A DNA stretch of 64,000 nt from Heyndrickxia sporothermodurans (GCA_018333075.1 BORH01000007.1:62001-126000), one strand, 5' to 3'. Positions 51,402-60,819 are shown, counted from the stretch's first letter. The notes: generated by a model not told the origin, from the sequence alone. Numbers and translations are program-made.

Positions 51402-52055
51402 TTATTTCTCTACAAATTTAATTACATCCATTAAACTCTTCTCTGCCATGGATTTAAGCTTCAATGCATGTTTTTCAAAGGTTAAAGATTCTGTCACTGG
51501 ATTTGGCACAACTACACACTTTATCCCCGCAGAGATAGCTGCCTGGGATCCATTTAAGGAATCTTCAAATGCTAACGCATCTTCAGAACTTACATTTAGA
51601 GTGTTGAGAGCTTTTAAATACAAGTCAGGAGCCGGCTTTACTCTAGTTACATCATCACTTGTAATAATTGCATCAAAATAATGGATTAGCCCGAGCTCTT
51701 CCAAATAGTGAGTGACCCACTCCCTAGTGGAGCTCGAAGCAAGACCCACTTTATAACCTAACGTTTTAGCTGCTTCTAAATAATCCTTTACACCTTCGCG
51801 TGCCTGAGGTGTTTTCATCATTCCTTTATGTATATCCTTTGCCCTTACTTCAATTTCTTCAATGTTACAATTTTCCCCTAATTGTTCATTGAAAAATTTA
51901 TGAAGTTCCGTATCAACCGTGCCAACCGTTTGAACAAATCGATCAAAAGGTAAATCAATCTCATAAAAACCCATGGTTTCCTTGTAAGCCTCATACCAAG
52001 CCGTTTCTGTGTCAACGATTAAGCCATCAAAATCAAATATAATTGCTTTTATCAA
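51402..52055 (-). CDS. HAD-family hydrolase (beta-phosphoglucomutase-like)
   Basis: 217 residues. HAD motifs: IIFDFDGLIVDTETAWYEAY (nucleophile aspartate), GLASSSTREWVTHYL, KPAPDLYLKAL and EDSLNGSQAA. The alpha-helical cap type C1 lies at about residues 18-80. B. subtilis YhcW-like; probable sugar-phosphate phosphatase or mutase. GGAGAGG precedes the ATG. Confidence 0.88.
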   Translation of the reverse strand: MIKAIIFDFDGLIVDTETAWYEAYKETMGFYEIDLPFDRFVQTVGTVDTELHKFFNEQLGENCNIEEIEVRAKDIHKGMMKTPQAREGVKDYLEAAKTLGYKVGLASSSTREWVTHYLEELGLIHYFDAIITSDDVTRVKPAPDLYLKALNTLNVSSEDALAFEDSLNGSQAAISAGIKCVVVPNPVTESLTFEKHALKLKSMAEKSLMDVIKFVEK

Positions 52056-52137
52056 AATTTTGCCTCCTCTCCACTATCCAATAGACGTTTTTTTCAGATA
52101 AAAGGTTTCATTATCATTTTACACTCTTTCATTCTTT

Positions 52138-52560
52138 TTAAGTTTGATCGTTTTTCTTCACCCATTGCTTAAATAATTTTTCTATTTTTAATGCCACTTC
52201 CCTTGGTCTAATATCTATTAATGATAGTTTATCTATTTCTACCCACACAGGTTCATAAGTACCTCTATTCCTATTTGTATCGGTAAATTCAGCACCCATA
52301 CCAGTGCCAAATTCGCCTCCGATTATTTCAGAAAGAAAAAAGTATTGTGTACCGCTATATTCCACTTTTTCAAAGCATTCATGAACCTTAATTTCTACAC
52401 CTAATTCTTCATACACTTCCCTTTTAGTAGCAAGATCAGGAGTCTCACCTTTTTCAAACCCACCTCCAGGAAAGACATAATAACCATGACCATCCCTATT
52501 TCTTTTAATCAAAGCAACCTTATTATTTTCTAAAATAATTGCAGCGCCTCTATTTCTCAA
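52138..52560 (-). CDS. Nudix hydrolase
   Basis: 140 residues. Nudix box GGGFEKGETPDLATKREVYE followed by ELGVEI, complete. The N-terminus RNRGAAIILENNKVALIKRN fits the mutT-like fold. Substrate, probably a nucleoside diphosphate derivative, unknown. Confidence 0.88.
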   Translation of the reverse strand: MRNRGAAIILENNKVALIKRNRDGHGYYVFPGGGFEKGETPDLATKREVYEELGVEIKVHECFEKVEYSGTQYFFLSEIIGGEFGTGMGAEFTDTNRNRGTYEPVWVEIDKLSLIDIRPREVALKIEKLFKQWVKKNDQT

Positions 52561-52673
52561 AGGGTTCCTCCTACTTTTCTAGTAATTTATATGTTTCGTT
52601 CTACTTCTACAAAAAAACACCCCTTGTCAAAAGGAATGCAATTACTTGATTTACTTTACAAATAAAAGAGCCT

Positions 52674-52988
52674 TTATTTCTTTTTCTCCTTAATTTGTTC
52701 ACGAATGCTTTCTAGTTCTTCCAATGGAAGATCACCTAATGATTTTTTAATTTCTTCCTCAATTTCTTTTCTGTTTCTTTCTCTATATTGATCCCACCAT
52801 TCACGAAGACCCTCTGTATGATTTAATAGATATTCAATATCTATTTCCTCAACTTCATCATCCGATAAATAATTTAATACAGCCGCTAACAGACGATTAA
52901 GATTGTTAATTTCATCTTCCTTTTTAGATAATTGATCGTTAACTTCATTGTCCTCCACTTCATTTACTGCAGCATTCTTCCTTGGCAT
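52674..52988 (-). CDS. Acidic hypothetical protein
   Basis: 104 residues from the ATG at 52988 (AAAGGAG seven bases upstream; another ATG lies three bases earlier). Highly charged, largely helical, with DEINNLNRLLAAVLNYL and a C-terminal acidic/basic helix (LEELESIREQIKEKKK). No family recognised. Confidence 0.6.
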   Translation of the reverse strand: MPRKNAAVNEVEDNEVNDQLSKKEDEINNLNRLLAAVLNYLSDDEVEEIDIEYLLNHTEGLREWWDQYRERNRKEIEEEIKKSLGDLPLEELESIREQIKEKKK

Positions 52989-53182
52989 CATTTTACTCCT
53001 TTCTAATTTTTTCCTGTATCTTAGTATATCCATAAAAAAATATCCAATTAGCATGAATAAGCTGAGAACCCGACATTAGGAAGGATTGAATTATTCATAA
53101 TCCTAACGAAAAAATAAAAAGGGCATATTATGATAATGGTGAAATAGTATGATAACCATTTCAAAAAGTTAGGAGTAGCTTT

Positions 53183-53329
53183 ATGAATCATAGAAAGAAA
53201 AAAATTCAAATGGAATATAGAGAAAAAATGCGGCTAAAAAAAGAAGCAAATAAGCACGCCATTGAAGTGTTAATTATTGTAATTATTATTTCTGTAGTTA
53301 CCATTTTAAATACGATCATTTTTAGGTGA
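53183..53329 (+). CDS. Small single-span membrane protein (48 residues)
   Basis: ATG at 53183 with AGGAG eight bases upstream. A strongly basic N-terminal half (MNHRKKKIQMEYREKMRLKK) is followed by one membrane span (about residues 27-46). No family recognised, but the ribosome-binding site and composition support a real gene. Confidence 0.55.
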   Translation: MNHRKKKIQMEYREKMRLKKEANKHAIEVLIIVIIISVVTILNTIIFR

Positions 53330-53424
53330 ATGGAGAATCATGATTTGTTAATGAATTTTGTTTTTACCGTTAAATAAGAACAGTTTGATATTACACACCA
53401 ACAAATTCAATGGTGTTTTCCCTT

Positions 53425-54093
53425 TTAAAATATTTTCTTCAGTTTATTTAACGATTCATTACTACATATTCTTGAAAAATGATCGATCAGATAGTTCCTT
53501 GCTTCTTCTTTGTCTGCTCCAATTACTTCGATGTTATTTCTGCTGGCCCAAGAATCATAGGTTTCGAAAGCTGTACTACTCCAGCCATTCTTTTCTCCAT
53601 CTGCATTCTTTTTTTCTTGTATACCTGAAATGACTATATCCATTGCTCCTTGGAGCTCTAACAATGCATGATCAAATAGCTTCTTGTTCTCCTTTTCCTT
53701 TAATCCTGCCTTTTTCCTTAATTCCCTTGTATCTATTCCTTCTTCTTGACTAATAATTTCATATAGATTAAGAGCTTCTTTTGATACATTTCCATTATAA
53801 TAACGTTCTTCAACCGTTTCATTTGAACCTAAAACAGCTTTAACATATGGAAGAAGCTTACGAGAGACTAAATTCGATTTTTTCTTAATAAACTTCCCAT
53901 AACCAGCAACACCATCAGCTGAAAACTTTGTCCTCCAGATCCATGGGTCAAATTCTGTATCAGAATGCCAAGCGCTTTGTGAAGTGATGCTATTTAATGA
54001 AGGATAATCAGGTATTAAAGGTGCCAGAGGTAGTAATCCAATCTCCTCAATTACTTTTATCGCTTCTTCATATGTTTTGACTTTATAATCCAT
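53425..54093 (-). CDS. AlkZ-related hypothetical protein
   Basis: 222 residues, soluble. The N-terminus (YEEAIKVIEEIGLLPLAPLI, then EFDPWIWRTKFSADGVAGYG) recalls proteins named as AlkZ/YcaQ-related DNA glycosylase-like winged-helix proteins in Bacillus. The QxQ/QxD catalytic motif of AlkZ was not found, so enzyme activity is doubtful. CGGGACG lies upstream; the ribosome-binding site is weak. Confidence 0.55.
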   Translation of the reverse strand: MDYKVKTYEEAIKVIEEIGLLPLAPLIPDYPSLNSITSQSAWHSDTEFDPWIWRTKFSADGVAGYGKFIKKKSNLVSRKLLPYVKAVLGSNETVEERYYNGNVSKEALNLYEIISQEEGIDTRELRKKAGLKEKENKKLFDHALLELQGAMDIVISGIQEKKNADGEKNGWSSTAFETYDSWASRNNIEVIGADKEEARNYLIDHFSRICSNESLNKLKKIF

Positions 54094-54212
54094 TTTTACG
54101 TCCCGCTCCTTTGTCTAAAATTAACATTTACCCTTCATTTTCTATAAACATACACAGAACTCCTTCTTAAACTCTCGTCATTCATAGCTTAAAAAGTGGA
54201 TGAAAACAAAAA

Positions 54213-54232
54213 AAGCCAACAGAACCTGGCTT
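54213..54232 (-). terminator. Terminator for the minus-strand membrane protein gene
   Basis: Read leftward, AAGCCA and TGGCTT pair around GGTTCTGT, then TTTTTG. Confidence 0.65.
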
Positions 54233-54326
54233 CAATTTAAGAAACAATTATTCAACTTAGTTGCTTTCACCTTTTAATAAATACAATTCTGAAACCGTGA
54301 AACTCTTCTTTGTACTTTTAGTTTTT

Positions 54327-54662
54327 TTAAACCCCTGATTGCCAAGCAATGATAATAAATGTTGTCCATATCATAGTTACAAATATCAAAACTATACTGA
54401 TTAGTGATGAGCTTAAATATTTTAAAATTATAACAAAATTTACTTGTTCCAGTCTTGTAACCTTTATTCCTAATAGTGCAAGAAAAATAATTGCTAATAC
54501 TGCAAAAATATATGATAAATAAGCTCCTACCCAATACCACGTCATCCCGGGACTCCAATATGCCATGCCCTCAAATGAAATACTAATAATAAAGCCGATA
54601 ATTGAAGAGATTAAAGGCAACAAAGCTATTTTTGAAAATGTAGCCTTTTTATGTCCCACCAT
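54327..54662 (-). CDS. Hypothetical three-span membrane protein
   Basis: About 111 residues from the ATG at 54662 (GGAGG ten bases upstream; a TTG one codon earlier is equally possible). Hydrophobic segments at about 13-32, 42-63 and 80-105. No family recognised. Confidence 0.6.
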   Translation of the reverse strand: MVGHKKATFSKIALLPLISSIIGFIISISFEGMAYWSPGMTWYWVGAYLSYIFAVLAIIFLALLGIKVTRLEQVNFVIILKYLSSSLISIVLIFVTMIWTTFIIIAWQSGV

Positions 54663-54888
54663 CAATTACTACCTCCTATTAGGTGCTCTTTAGTCTTTCT
54701 ACTCTCAACTTACTTAAATTTACTTTTTATATATTTTAGTGTAATTTTACATCTTCCAACCAATGAGTATCAAGAAAAATTTTCCTGTAAAATGTACTAA
54801 CCCCTTTAAAAAATTAAATTAAGCAATTTGCAAATAATGGCTTATTAACTAGTGAGTAAAATTCTTACTATCTATAACCAACAAAAAA

Positions 54889-54929
54889 ATGCCGACTTCA
54901 AAAAGTTTAAAACTCTTTGAACCAGCATT
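54889..54929 (-). terminator. Terminator after the SDR gene
   Basis: Read leftward, ATGCTGGTTCAAAGAGTTTT and AAACTTTTTGAAGTCGGCAT pair imperfectly, then TTTTTTT. Confidence 0.75.
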
Positions 54930-54951
54930 GTATAAACAGTTATTCAACTAA

Positions 54952-55710
54952 TTAATATGCAGACCAACCACCATCAGCTGTAATTACCGTTCCATTAAGA
55001 AAGCTTGAGTCATCCGCAGCTAAAAACAAAGCAACTTTTGCAATTTCTTCAGGTTTACCTGCTCTTGGGTTAATCCTCATTCCTCGTTGTTGTCTGGAAG
55101 CACCAAATTGATTAATATTTGTCATTGTGGAAGCAATACTCGTTTCTACAGCCCCTGGTGCAATTGCGTTACAGCGAATCCCTTTTTGAGCGTACATAAA
55201 GCCAGTGTTTTTTGTAAATCCAACAACTGCATGTTTTGAGGCAGTATAAGCAGCACCTGCACGTGCTCCATACAATCCACCAGCAGAAGCAATATTAACA
55301 ATGACCCCTTCTTGTTTTTCTAAAAAGATCGGCAACACCTTACGAGTTGAACGCATTACACTTGTAGTGTTAATGGCAAAAATCCGTTCCCAATTTTCAT
55401 CCTTAATGTCTGCCGCTGGTTCAAAGTTATCCATAATTCCTGCGTTATTCACTAAAATATCAACGGTTCCATACGTTTTAACTGTAGTGTCAATTAAGCT
55501 TTGAATATCCTCTTCCATTGCTACATTCGTTTGAATTGCAAAGGCTTGGCCACCTTTGGACTGAATTTCTTCAACGGTTGTATTTGCGCCTTCTAAATTT
55601 AAGTCAGACACAACAACCTTCGAACCTTCTTGAGCATATAGAAGCGCGATTTGTTTTCCCATACCTGATGCTGCCCCTGTTACGATTGCGACTTTATCCT
55701 GAAGTTTCAT
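54952..55710 (-). CDS. Short-chain dehydrogenase/reductase
   Basis: 252 residues from the ATG at 55710 (GGAGG seven bases upstream; an upstream 27-codon extension is not supported). NAD site TGAASGMGKQIALLYAQEG, NNAGIM, catalytic SAGGLYG and YTASKHAVVG, and AIAPGAVETSIAST. Divergent from a TetR regulator, which probably controls it. Substrate unknown. Confidence 0.88.
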   Translation of the reverse strand: MKLQDKVAIVTGAASGMGKQIALLYAQEGSKVVVSDLNLEGANTTVEEIQSKGGQAFAIQTNVAMEEDIQSLIDTTVKTYGTVDILVNNAGIMDNFEPAADIKDENWERIFAINTTSVMRSTRKVLPIFLEKQEGVIVNIASAGGLYGARAGAAYTASKHAVVGFTKNTGFMYAQKGIRCNAIAPGAVETSIASTMTNINQFGASRQQRGMRINPRAGKPEEIAKVALFLAADDSSFLNGTVITADGGWSAY

Positions 55711-55761
55711 ACCTAGTCCTCCATTCAATTTAATAAACAGTTGTTCATTAACTCTAAAAAT

Positions 55762-55850
55762 ATTATAATTTATCGCATATAATCCATTCAATCAGCAAAT
55801 AGACCGCATAATGTTGACTAATAAACACCTGAATATCATTTTGTTTATTA
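55762..55850. promoter_or_regulatory. SDR promoter and TetR operator candidate
   Basis: Minus-strand promoter TTGAAT (55786-55791), 18 bases, TATAAT (55762-55767). Farther right, TAATAAAC (55819-55826) and GTTTATTA (55843-55850) form an inverted repeat between the divergent genes, a plausible TetR site. Confidence 0.5.
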
Positions 55851-55876
55851 ATATATTTAATCTTTGGAGGTAAGTC

Positions 55877-56479
55877 ATGTCTTTAGAGAAAAATATTGAT
55901 AGAAGGATAAAAAAATCCAAGTCTGCACTAAAGGATGCATTAATAATTTTAATGCAAAATAAAAATTTCAAAGATATTACTATCACTGATATTGTGCAAC
56001 AAGCAGATCTGAATAGAGGGACATTTTATAAACACTATCAATATAAAGAGGATTTACTTAATGAAATGATTGATAATGTAATCCTAGATTTAATTGCTTC
56101 TTACCGGGAACCATACCAAAATACTGAAACCTTTAAGGTGAAGGAGCTTACATCCTCTTCCATTAAAATATTTGATCATGTGCTGAAGCATGCATCGTTT
56201 TATTCATTAGTCATTAAATCCAACGTAATCTCAGATTTTCAATTAAGATTTTGTACAGAGCTTAAAAAACTTTCAATACATGATTTAATCGCTCATAATC
56301 CTAATCCAAATATTAATAGTGAATTACAATCTTCTTATCAAGCTAATGCTATTCTTGGAATGATCATTGAATGGGTAAATGGGGACTTTAAATACAGCTC
56401 GAAATACATGGCAGAACAATTATTTTTAATGATCAAATCGTCACCTTCAAATTCAATCTTTAAAACAAATATTCATTAG
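55877..56479 (+). CDS. TetR/AcrR-family regulator
   Basis: 200 residues. The N-terminal helix-turn-helix is clear: SALKDALIILMQNKNFKDIT, ITDIVQQADLNRGTFYKHYQ, YKEDLLNEM. The C-terminal ligand domain resembles the C33-type seen in Bacillus. TGGAGG precedes the ATG. Divergent SDR gene is the likely target. Confidence 0.9.
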   Translation: MSLEKNIDRRIKKSKSALKDALIILMQNKNFKDITITDIVQQADLNRGTFYKHYQYKEDLLNEMIDNVILDLIASYREPYQNTETFKVKELTSSSIKIFDHVLKHASFYSLVIKSNVISDFQLRFCTELKKLSIHDLIAHNPNPNINSELQSSYQANAILGMIIEWVNGDFKYSSKYMAEQLFLMIKSSPSNSIFKTNIH

Positions 56480-56498
56480 TCCTGGATAAAACAGGACT
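56478..56498. terminator. Terminator between convergent TetR and membrane protein genes
   Basis: AGTCCTG and CAGGACT pair around seven bases overlapping the TetR stop. The T-rich tail is weak. Confidence 0.55.
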
Positions 56499-56510
56499 TA
56501 TGTTTACATT

Positions 56511-57050
56511 TTATTTAATGACCTTTTTGTCGTAAATGTACTGAGATCCATATAATAAAAATGCTTTAAAATAGAAATAAATAAAAAGTTGCATTTTACT
56601 GAATCGATCTAAAGTAAAAATTTTTAACCGTTTAAATACATTAGTCATAATAAAAGCAAAGCCGCCATCGACAATGGCATTAATTAGAAGGAATTTTTTA
56701 AAATTCCCGTATGACCATTTTAATGTCCACATTGAGCCGACTAAAAATGGACCAATATTAAAAGGAAATTCATTAAAAAAATAAGAGGATGGTTTATTGT
56801 AAAAAAACCACCATTTTCGCCGCTTTCCCATTTGAACATGAATCGCTTCTATTATTACAATCAATACCGATGCAGGAAGAAATCTTTTAATATTACGTCC
56901 CCCTATAAAGAATAAGGATGACCATGCTAACAAAACCATTACACCATTTAGCAGCATTTGCTTCTTAGTTGACAATAGTTCTCCCTCCCGCATCTTTTGA
57001 CTTAAAAATCCCTTCAAAAATTCATTACTATTATTTACATCACCGTTCAT
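56511..57050 (-). CDS. Hypothetical membrane protein
   Basis: 179 residues. Hydrophobic segments at about 34-52, 58-72, 95-113 and 122-140. A charged N-terminal tail and a basic patch MGKRRKWWFFYNKPSS lie in the cytoplasmic part. It resembles conserved Bacillus proteins of unknown function. Confidence 0.6.
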   Translation of the reverse strand: MNGDVNNSNEFLKGFLSQKMREGELLSTKKQMLLNGVMVLLAWSSLFFIGGRNIKRFLPASVLIVIIEAIHVQMGKRRKWWFFYNKPSSYFFNEFPFNIGPFLVGSMWTLKWSYGNFKKFLLINAIVDGGFAFIMTNVFKRLKIFTLDRFSKMQLFIYFYFKAFLLYGSQYIYDKKVIK

Positions 57051-57107
57051 TTCATTCTAATTAATTGAACGAAACAGGCTTTCAGAATTCATTCACCTCA
57101 ATTTTTA

Positions 57108-58145
57108 TTAAAAACCAAGGCTTTTAATGATTTCCCCGATAATCCCAGCTGATTGATGAACTCCTAAATCGGTATTTGTCATAATGATTGCTCCCGTTTC
57201 TAAATATGGGTACGCGACCATCATACTTTGAAATCCTATTCCCCAGCCAAGAGAAGTAATTTCAAGCGTTGGTTTCGTATCGTCTAAAAAAACTCCTAAT
57301 CCAGTCCACTCTTTACATCCATTTGGAGAGATGATTTCTTTTGCCAGTTCTACAGGTAGGTTGATTCTGCTTTCTCCTTTTAAAGAGCTTATCAATTCAA
57401 GAACCAATGTTGCTATATCCGAAGGTGTTGTCCATAGTCCGGCAGCTGCTGGATATGGATAGATTGGATATTTTACATCAACAACACTTCCTTTTTTATC
57501 ATGTCCACATGAAAATTCCCCATGATCCTCTTTACATATTTGTTGTGCATACATGCTATTCGTCAGATTTAATGGCTTTAATATATGTTCGCTCATAACT
57601 TCTTCAAAAGCTTTTCCCATTACATCTTCTATTAGCAGTTGAATAATACAAAAACCTGCATCGGAATATTGAAAGTCGGTTCCCGGTATATACTTCAATT
57701 CAATAGGTTCCTTGCAAAATCGTGTTGTTCCAGAAAGTAAATCACCCATTGCAAGAATAGTCTGATTTTCAATCAAATGACTGAAGCTGTCTTTAGGATC
57801 AATGACTCCTGATTGATGAATTAGCAATGATCGTAGCGTAACTTTTTTGGATGGAGTGAATTCATATTCGGGGACCTTCCAGGTGATTAGACTATTATTT
57901 ACATCCCCATCTAAATCAAGAATGCCTAGTGCTGTCAATTTCAATACAAGCATCGAAGTAAAAAACTTACTGATCGAACAAGCATTAAAAATAGAATCTT
58001 TATTAACCATTTTATTTGTTCCTGCTTCTAGAACACCAAAGCCTTCCGACATATTAATTTGACCTTTGTTAATGAGAGCTATGCTTAATCCGGATACATG
58101 ATAGTGCTTCATTCGTTCGTGTAAATTTATTTCTCCTAGATCCAT
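57108..58145 (-). CDS. Serine hydrolase (class C beta-lactamase/D-peptidase family)
   Basis: 345 residues. Catalytic SxxK in NACSISKFFTSML near residue 53 and YxN-like YSDAGFCII near residue 161 (aspartate for asparagine). A C-terminal glycine-rich LGWGIGFQSMMV provides the third motif. No signal peptide is evident, so it may act in the cytoplasm. Possible esterase or D-peptidase. Confidence 0.82.
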   Translation of the reverse strand: MDLGEINLHERMKHYHVSGLSIALINKGQINMSEGFGVLEAGTNKMVNKDSIFNACSISKFFTSMLVLKLTALGILDLDGDVNNSLITWKVPEYEFTPSKKVTLRSLLIHQSGVIDPKDSFSHLIENQTILAMGDLLSGTTRFCKEPIELKYIPGTDFQYSDAGFCIIQLLIEDVMGKAFEEVMSEHILKPLNLTNSMYAQQICKEDHGEFSCGHDKKGSVVDVKYPIYPYPAAAGLWTTPSDIATLVLELISSLKGESRINLPVELAKEIISPNGCKEWTGLGVFLDDTKPTLEITSLGWGIGFQSMMVAYPYLETGAIIMTNTDLGVHQSAGIIGEIIKSLGF

Positions 58146-58297
58146 CCAACCACCCCTATATTAAGTATAATTTAATACTATCATAAGAACATTAGTTCGT
58201 ATATATAAAATTAGTATGTTTTATTTTCCATACATAACATGTTTTTTGTACAATAAAGAAGTCTCGATTGTTTGGGGATCGTTTAAAAATAAAAATA

Positions 58298-58315
58298 ACA
58301 CAAGAAATCTTGTGT
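58298..58315 (-). terminator. Terminator after the O-methyltransferase gene
   Basis: Read leftward, ACACAAG and CTTGTGT pair around ATTT, then TATTTTTATTTTT. Confidence 0.75.
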
Positions 58316-58365
58316 CATTAGAGCTATTACTTTTTTATCTAAGATAAATAACTCAAAGTATCTTT

Positions 58366-59004
58366 TTATTTTTGTACTTTTGAAATAGTCAACCCATCAC
58401 CGATTGGAATAAGTATAGATTCTAATTGAGGATGTTTAGCAACTGTTTCATTGAATTTTTTCATGAATTCAGTATGTCGTTTAGGTTCAACACTCTCGTC
58501 TGCTACACTTCCGTGAGCCAGTACATTATCACAAACAATTAGAGCTCCATTTTCCGCTAGTCTAATGCAATAATTCAAATAGTTTTCATAATTTTCTTTG
58601 TCTGCATCAATAAAGAAAAAATCAAATTCCTTATTAGAGCTAACAAGTTGTTCAAGACTTTGTAAAGCGGGTCCAGTCATATATGATACTTGATCACCAA
58701 ATCCTGCTTTAGTTAGATTACTATGTGCCAACTTTGCATAGCTCTCCACCAATTCAAGGGAAGTTAATTTTCCTTTACTACCAAATCCCCTTGCAAGACA
58801 AATCCCACTATAGCCCCCAAGTGCCCCAATTTCAAGGACATTCTTAGCCCTAGAAATAGATACAAGCATGGAAAGAAGTTTACCAGTGGAGGACGATACC
58901 GATATAGAGCGCATTCCATTCTCTTTTATGGAAATAAGAACTTCCTCTAAAATGTTATCTTGGTTATAAAAAATTGAATCGATATAATCGTTAATTTGTT
59001 TCAT
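58366..59004 (-). CDS. Class I SAM-dependent O-methyltransferase (caffeoyl-CoA type)
   Basis: 212 residues. SAM-binding region VLEIGALGGYSGICLARG near residue 56 and the metal/product loop FDFFFIDADKENYENYLNYC near residue 127, then GALIVCDNVLAHGSV. Bacterial members methylate catechol-type or small phenolic substrates. GGAG precedes the ATG. Two GTATAC palindromes lie about 210 bases upstream. Confidence 0.88.
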   Translation of the reverse strand: MKQINDYIDSIFYNQDNILEEVLISIKENGMRSISVSSSTGKLLSMLVSISRAKNVLEIGALGGYSGICLARGFGSKGKLTSLELVESYAKLAHSNLTKAGFGDQVSYMTGPALQSLEQLVSSNKEFDFFFIDADKENYENYLNYCIRLAENGALIVCDNVLAHGSVADESVEPKRHTEFMKKFNETVAKHPQLESILIPIGDGLTISKVQK

Positions 59005-59088
59005 AAATTTGTACTCCTTTATAAAAATTTGTTGTTCTCATCCTCAAAATCTAACAATGAAACATGATTTTTATTATCCTCTATCGAG

Positions 59089-59196
59089 TTACCTCGACAA
59101 AGTATTTGCACCAGCTGTGATTATGATCTTTTCGTTTTGAACATTACCCTCTTGGTGTTCGTTTTCACTACCGCCTCTATGACTTTCACTCTTCAT
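59089..59196 (-). pseudogene. Short coding remnant (35 codons)
   Basis: A frame from ATG 59196 reads KSESHRGGSENEHQEGNVQN then KIIITAGANTLSR and stops. It lies right behind the GTATAC operators, has no ribosome-binding site and looks like the truncated start of a lost gene. Chance cannot be excluded. Confidence 0.3.
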
Positions 59197-59212
59197 AGTA
59201 CACTTAATTTAC

Positions 59213-59264
59213 GTATACAATTGTATACAAAAATCATATACTTATAATGTATACAACTGTATAC
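59213..59264. promoter_or_regulatory. Two GTATACAAYTGTATAC palindromes around a promoter
   Basis: GTATACAATTGTATAC (59213-59228) and GTATACAACTGTATAC (59249-59264) are 36 bp apart. Between them on the plus strand, TTGTAT (59221-59226) and TATAAT (59243-59248) are 16 bases apart, so a promoter lies inside the operator pair. No intact gene begins on either side within 200 bp. Confidence 0.55.
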
Positions 59265-59478
59265 GATTAGTCAACGAATAATCGTAATTTAATAGACGAT
59301 AATTTCGAATTTAAAAAAGTTTAGCCTTCTCATCTTTCAGAAAATGCTGCTATTTAGGGAAAACTCAAATAATCGATAATTATCTTGTTTTAAAAAAATA
59401 GAACTGAACATTTTAGGTAAGGGTAGTTGTTCGATTATTAATTATTAGATATGGGATAGTAGAGGTTTTACGAATGTT
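59265..59478. other. Intergenic, no gene seen
   Basis: AT-rich, 210 bases downstream of the GTATAC-flanked promoter in the plus direction. No open frame or structured RNA recognised. Confidence 0.4.
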
Positions 59479-59883
59479 TTAGGGTACAATTGTCTGATGC
59501 ATAACAAATTGAGTTTTACCTACTTTAAAGTTATTATTTTCATAGAATGGAATTAATTCTTCTTCACAAAACAGGCTAATCACATCTATATGTGCAAGCC
59601 TCTCAAGCAACTTTGATATTAGTTTCGTTCCAATCCCTAAATTTTGAAAGTCCTTATGAATGACAACATCCTCAATATATGCTCTAAATTTCCCATCTGA
59701 AATAGCTCTTGCAAATCCTATGAGAGTTCCATTTTTCCACGCACCTACTGAGATTTCTTGTTCTAGCATTTTATTGATATCTTGTTCTTTTCTCTCTCCT
59801 CACCAACCTGCACCATCATAAAGCAACATAAGTTCCTTTGCTTTAATAGGTCTTTCAGTAAAGCTTAAAATTTCGACAATCAA
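59479..59883 (-). pseudogene. GNAT acetyltransferase interrupted by an in-frame TGA
   Basis: A TTG start at 59883 follows AGGGGAG, and the frame reads FTERPIKAKELMLLYDGAGW then TGA (59800-59802) where relatives have a second tryptophan (GWWGER). The same frame then continues, including the acetyl-CoA motif VVIHKDFQNLGIGTKLISKL. A shorter product from an internal ATG at 59769 would lack the first beta-strand. Likely a nonsense mutant. Confidence 0.7.
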
Positions 59884-59983
59884 TTCATTCTCCCCTTATA
59901 GATGTAATTAGAATTAAGCAAAAATCAACAATGTTATGCTTAATTCTTTGTTATCGTTTTATTTGCACGAAATATTAGTTATT

Positions 59984-60177
59984 CTAATCCAAATCACTTC
60001 TATATTCGAGAATATCACCTGGCTGGCAGGCTAATGCCTTACAAATTCCTTCTAATGTCGACAAACGAATTGCTTTTGCCTTCCCATTTTTCAAATTATG
60101 CCAACTTTTTCAGATAGCTCTATGACACTCATTTTTCTTTTCGCATGCATCACATCAATATTCATTACAATAGCCAT
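59984..60177 (-). pseudogene. XRE-family regulator with an internal deletion
   Basis: ATG at 60177 with GAGGTG upstream. Reads MHAKRKMSVIELSEKVGI, then loses about five to ten codons plus frame where the recognition helix begins. It resumes as LKNGKAKAIRLSTLEGICKA and CQPGDILEYRSDLD. Such YozG-like regulators usually pair with the DUF2975 gene just upstream, which is also broken. Confidence 0.75.
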
Positions 60178-60185
60178 AAATCACC

Positions 60186-60664
60186 TCAGACGGTCAAATC
60201 GTTTTCTATTTTTAATTTCAATGCATTTTTTAATAGATCCTGAAGGACAGCTGAAAAAAAAAAATAATAACAATTGTTGTAAAAACTATTAAAAGTCCAG
60301 CAATTGCTATGCCGGAGTGCAAAGCGTTTTCAATTCCAAGCACAAAAATACCAATTACATATCCAATAACAATAATAACGGCACAATATTTTATTCTGCT
60401 CAATGCTTCTACTGCCATTTCTGAAAACGCATTTTTGCGTTCTATGTAGGTTAAAAGATTTAATGCTTGATATAAAGCATCAAAAAATGGCAGCGCTGTC
60501 ATATACAAACCAAAAAGTACTGGATATTTTAAATAAGCAAATTCTGGATTCATCTTTACAGTATAGCTTGCCAAGGATGGTAGAGCGAATAAACACAAAC
60601 TAAATGTTATTAGACCCATAAGATAAACTGCAGCCTTTAAAAAAGTAATTGATCCTTGTTTCAT
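60186..60664 (-). pseudogene. DUF2975 membrane protein frameshifted in a T11 run
   Basis: From the ATG at 60664 (GAGGTG upstream) four spans follow. The frame ends soon after a run of eleven Ts near 60260. One extra T restores AVLQDLLKNALKLKIENDLTV and a stop at 60186 just before the XRE gene, the usual DUF2975 ending. It may be a sequencing error, slippage or real decay. Confidence 0.75.
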
Positions 60665-60792
60665 AAAGCACCTCACTCTTTGGATTTCCTATATCATAAT
60701 TCAAAATTTATCGTTTTACAATAAATTATTATTATATTTCACTATTTTATTATCGATATAAAGTGTTTTTTAATTTTCCTTATCAATAAAAT

Positions 60793-60819
60793 AAGCATTT
60801 CTTGATATCAGAAATGCTT
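60793..60819. terminator. Hairpin terminator
   Basis: AAGCATTTCT and AGAAATGCTT form a perfect 10-bp stem around seven bases. It lies between minus-strand genes, so its transcript is uncertain. Confidence 0.6.

Noticed and set aside
59800-59802. In-frame TGA in the GNAT gene as selenocysteine
   Set aside because: The residue in relatives is tryptophan and there is no sign of a SECIS-like element. A nonsense mutation is simpler.
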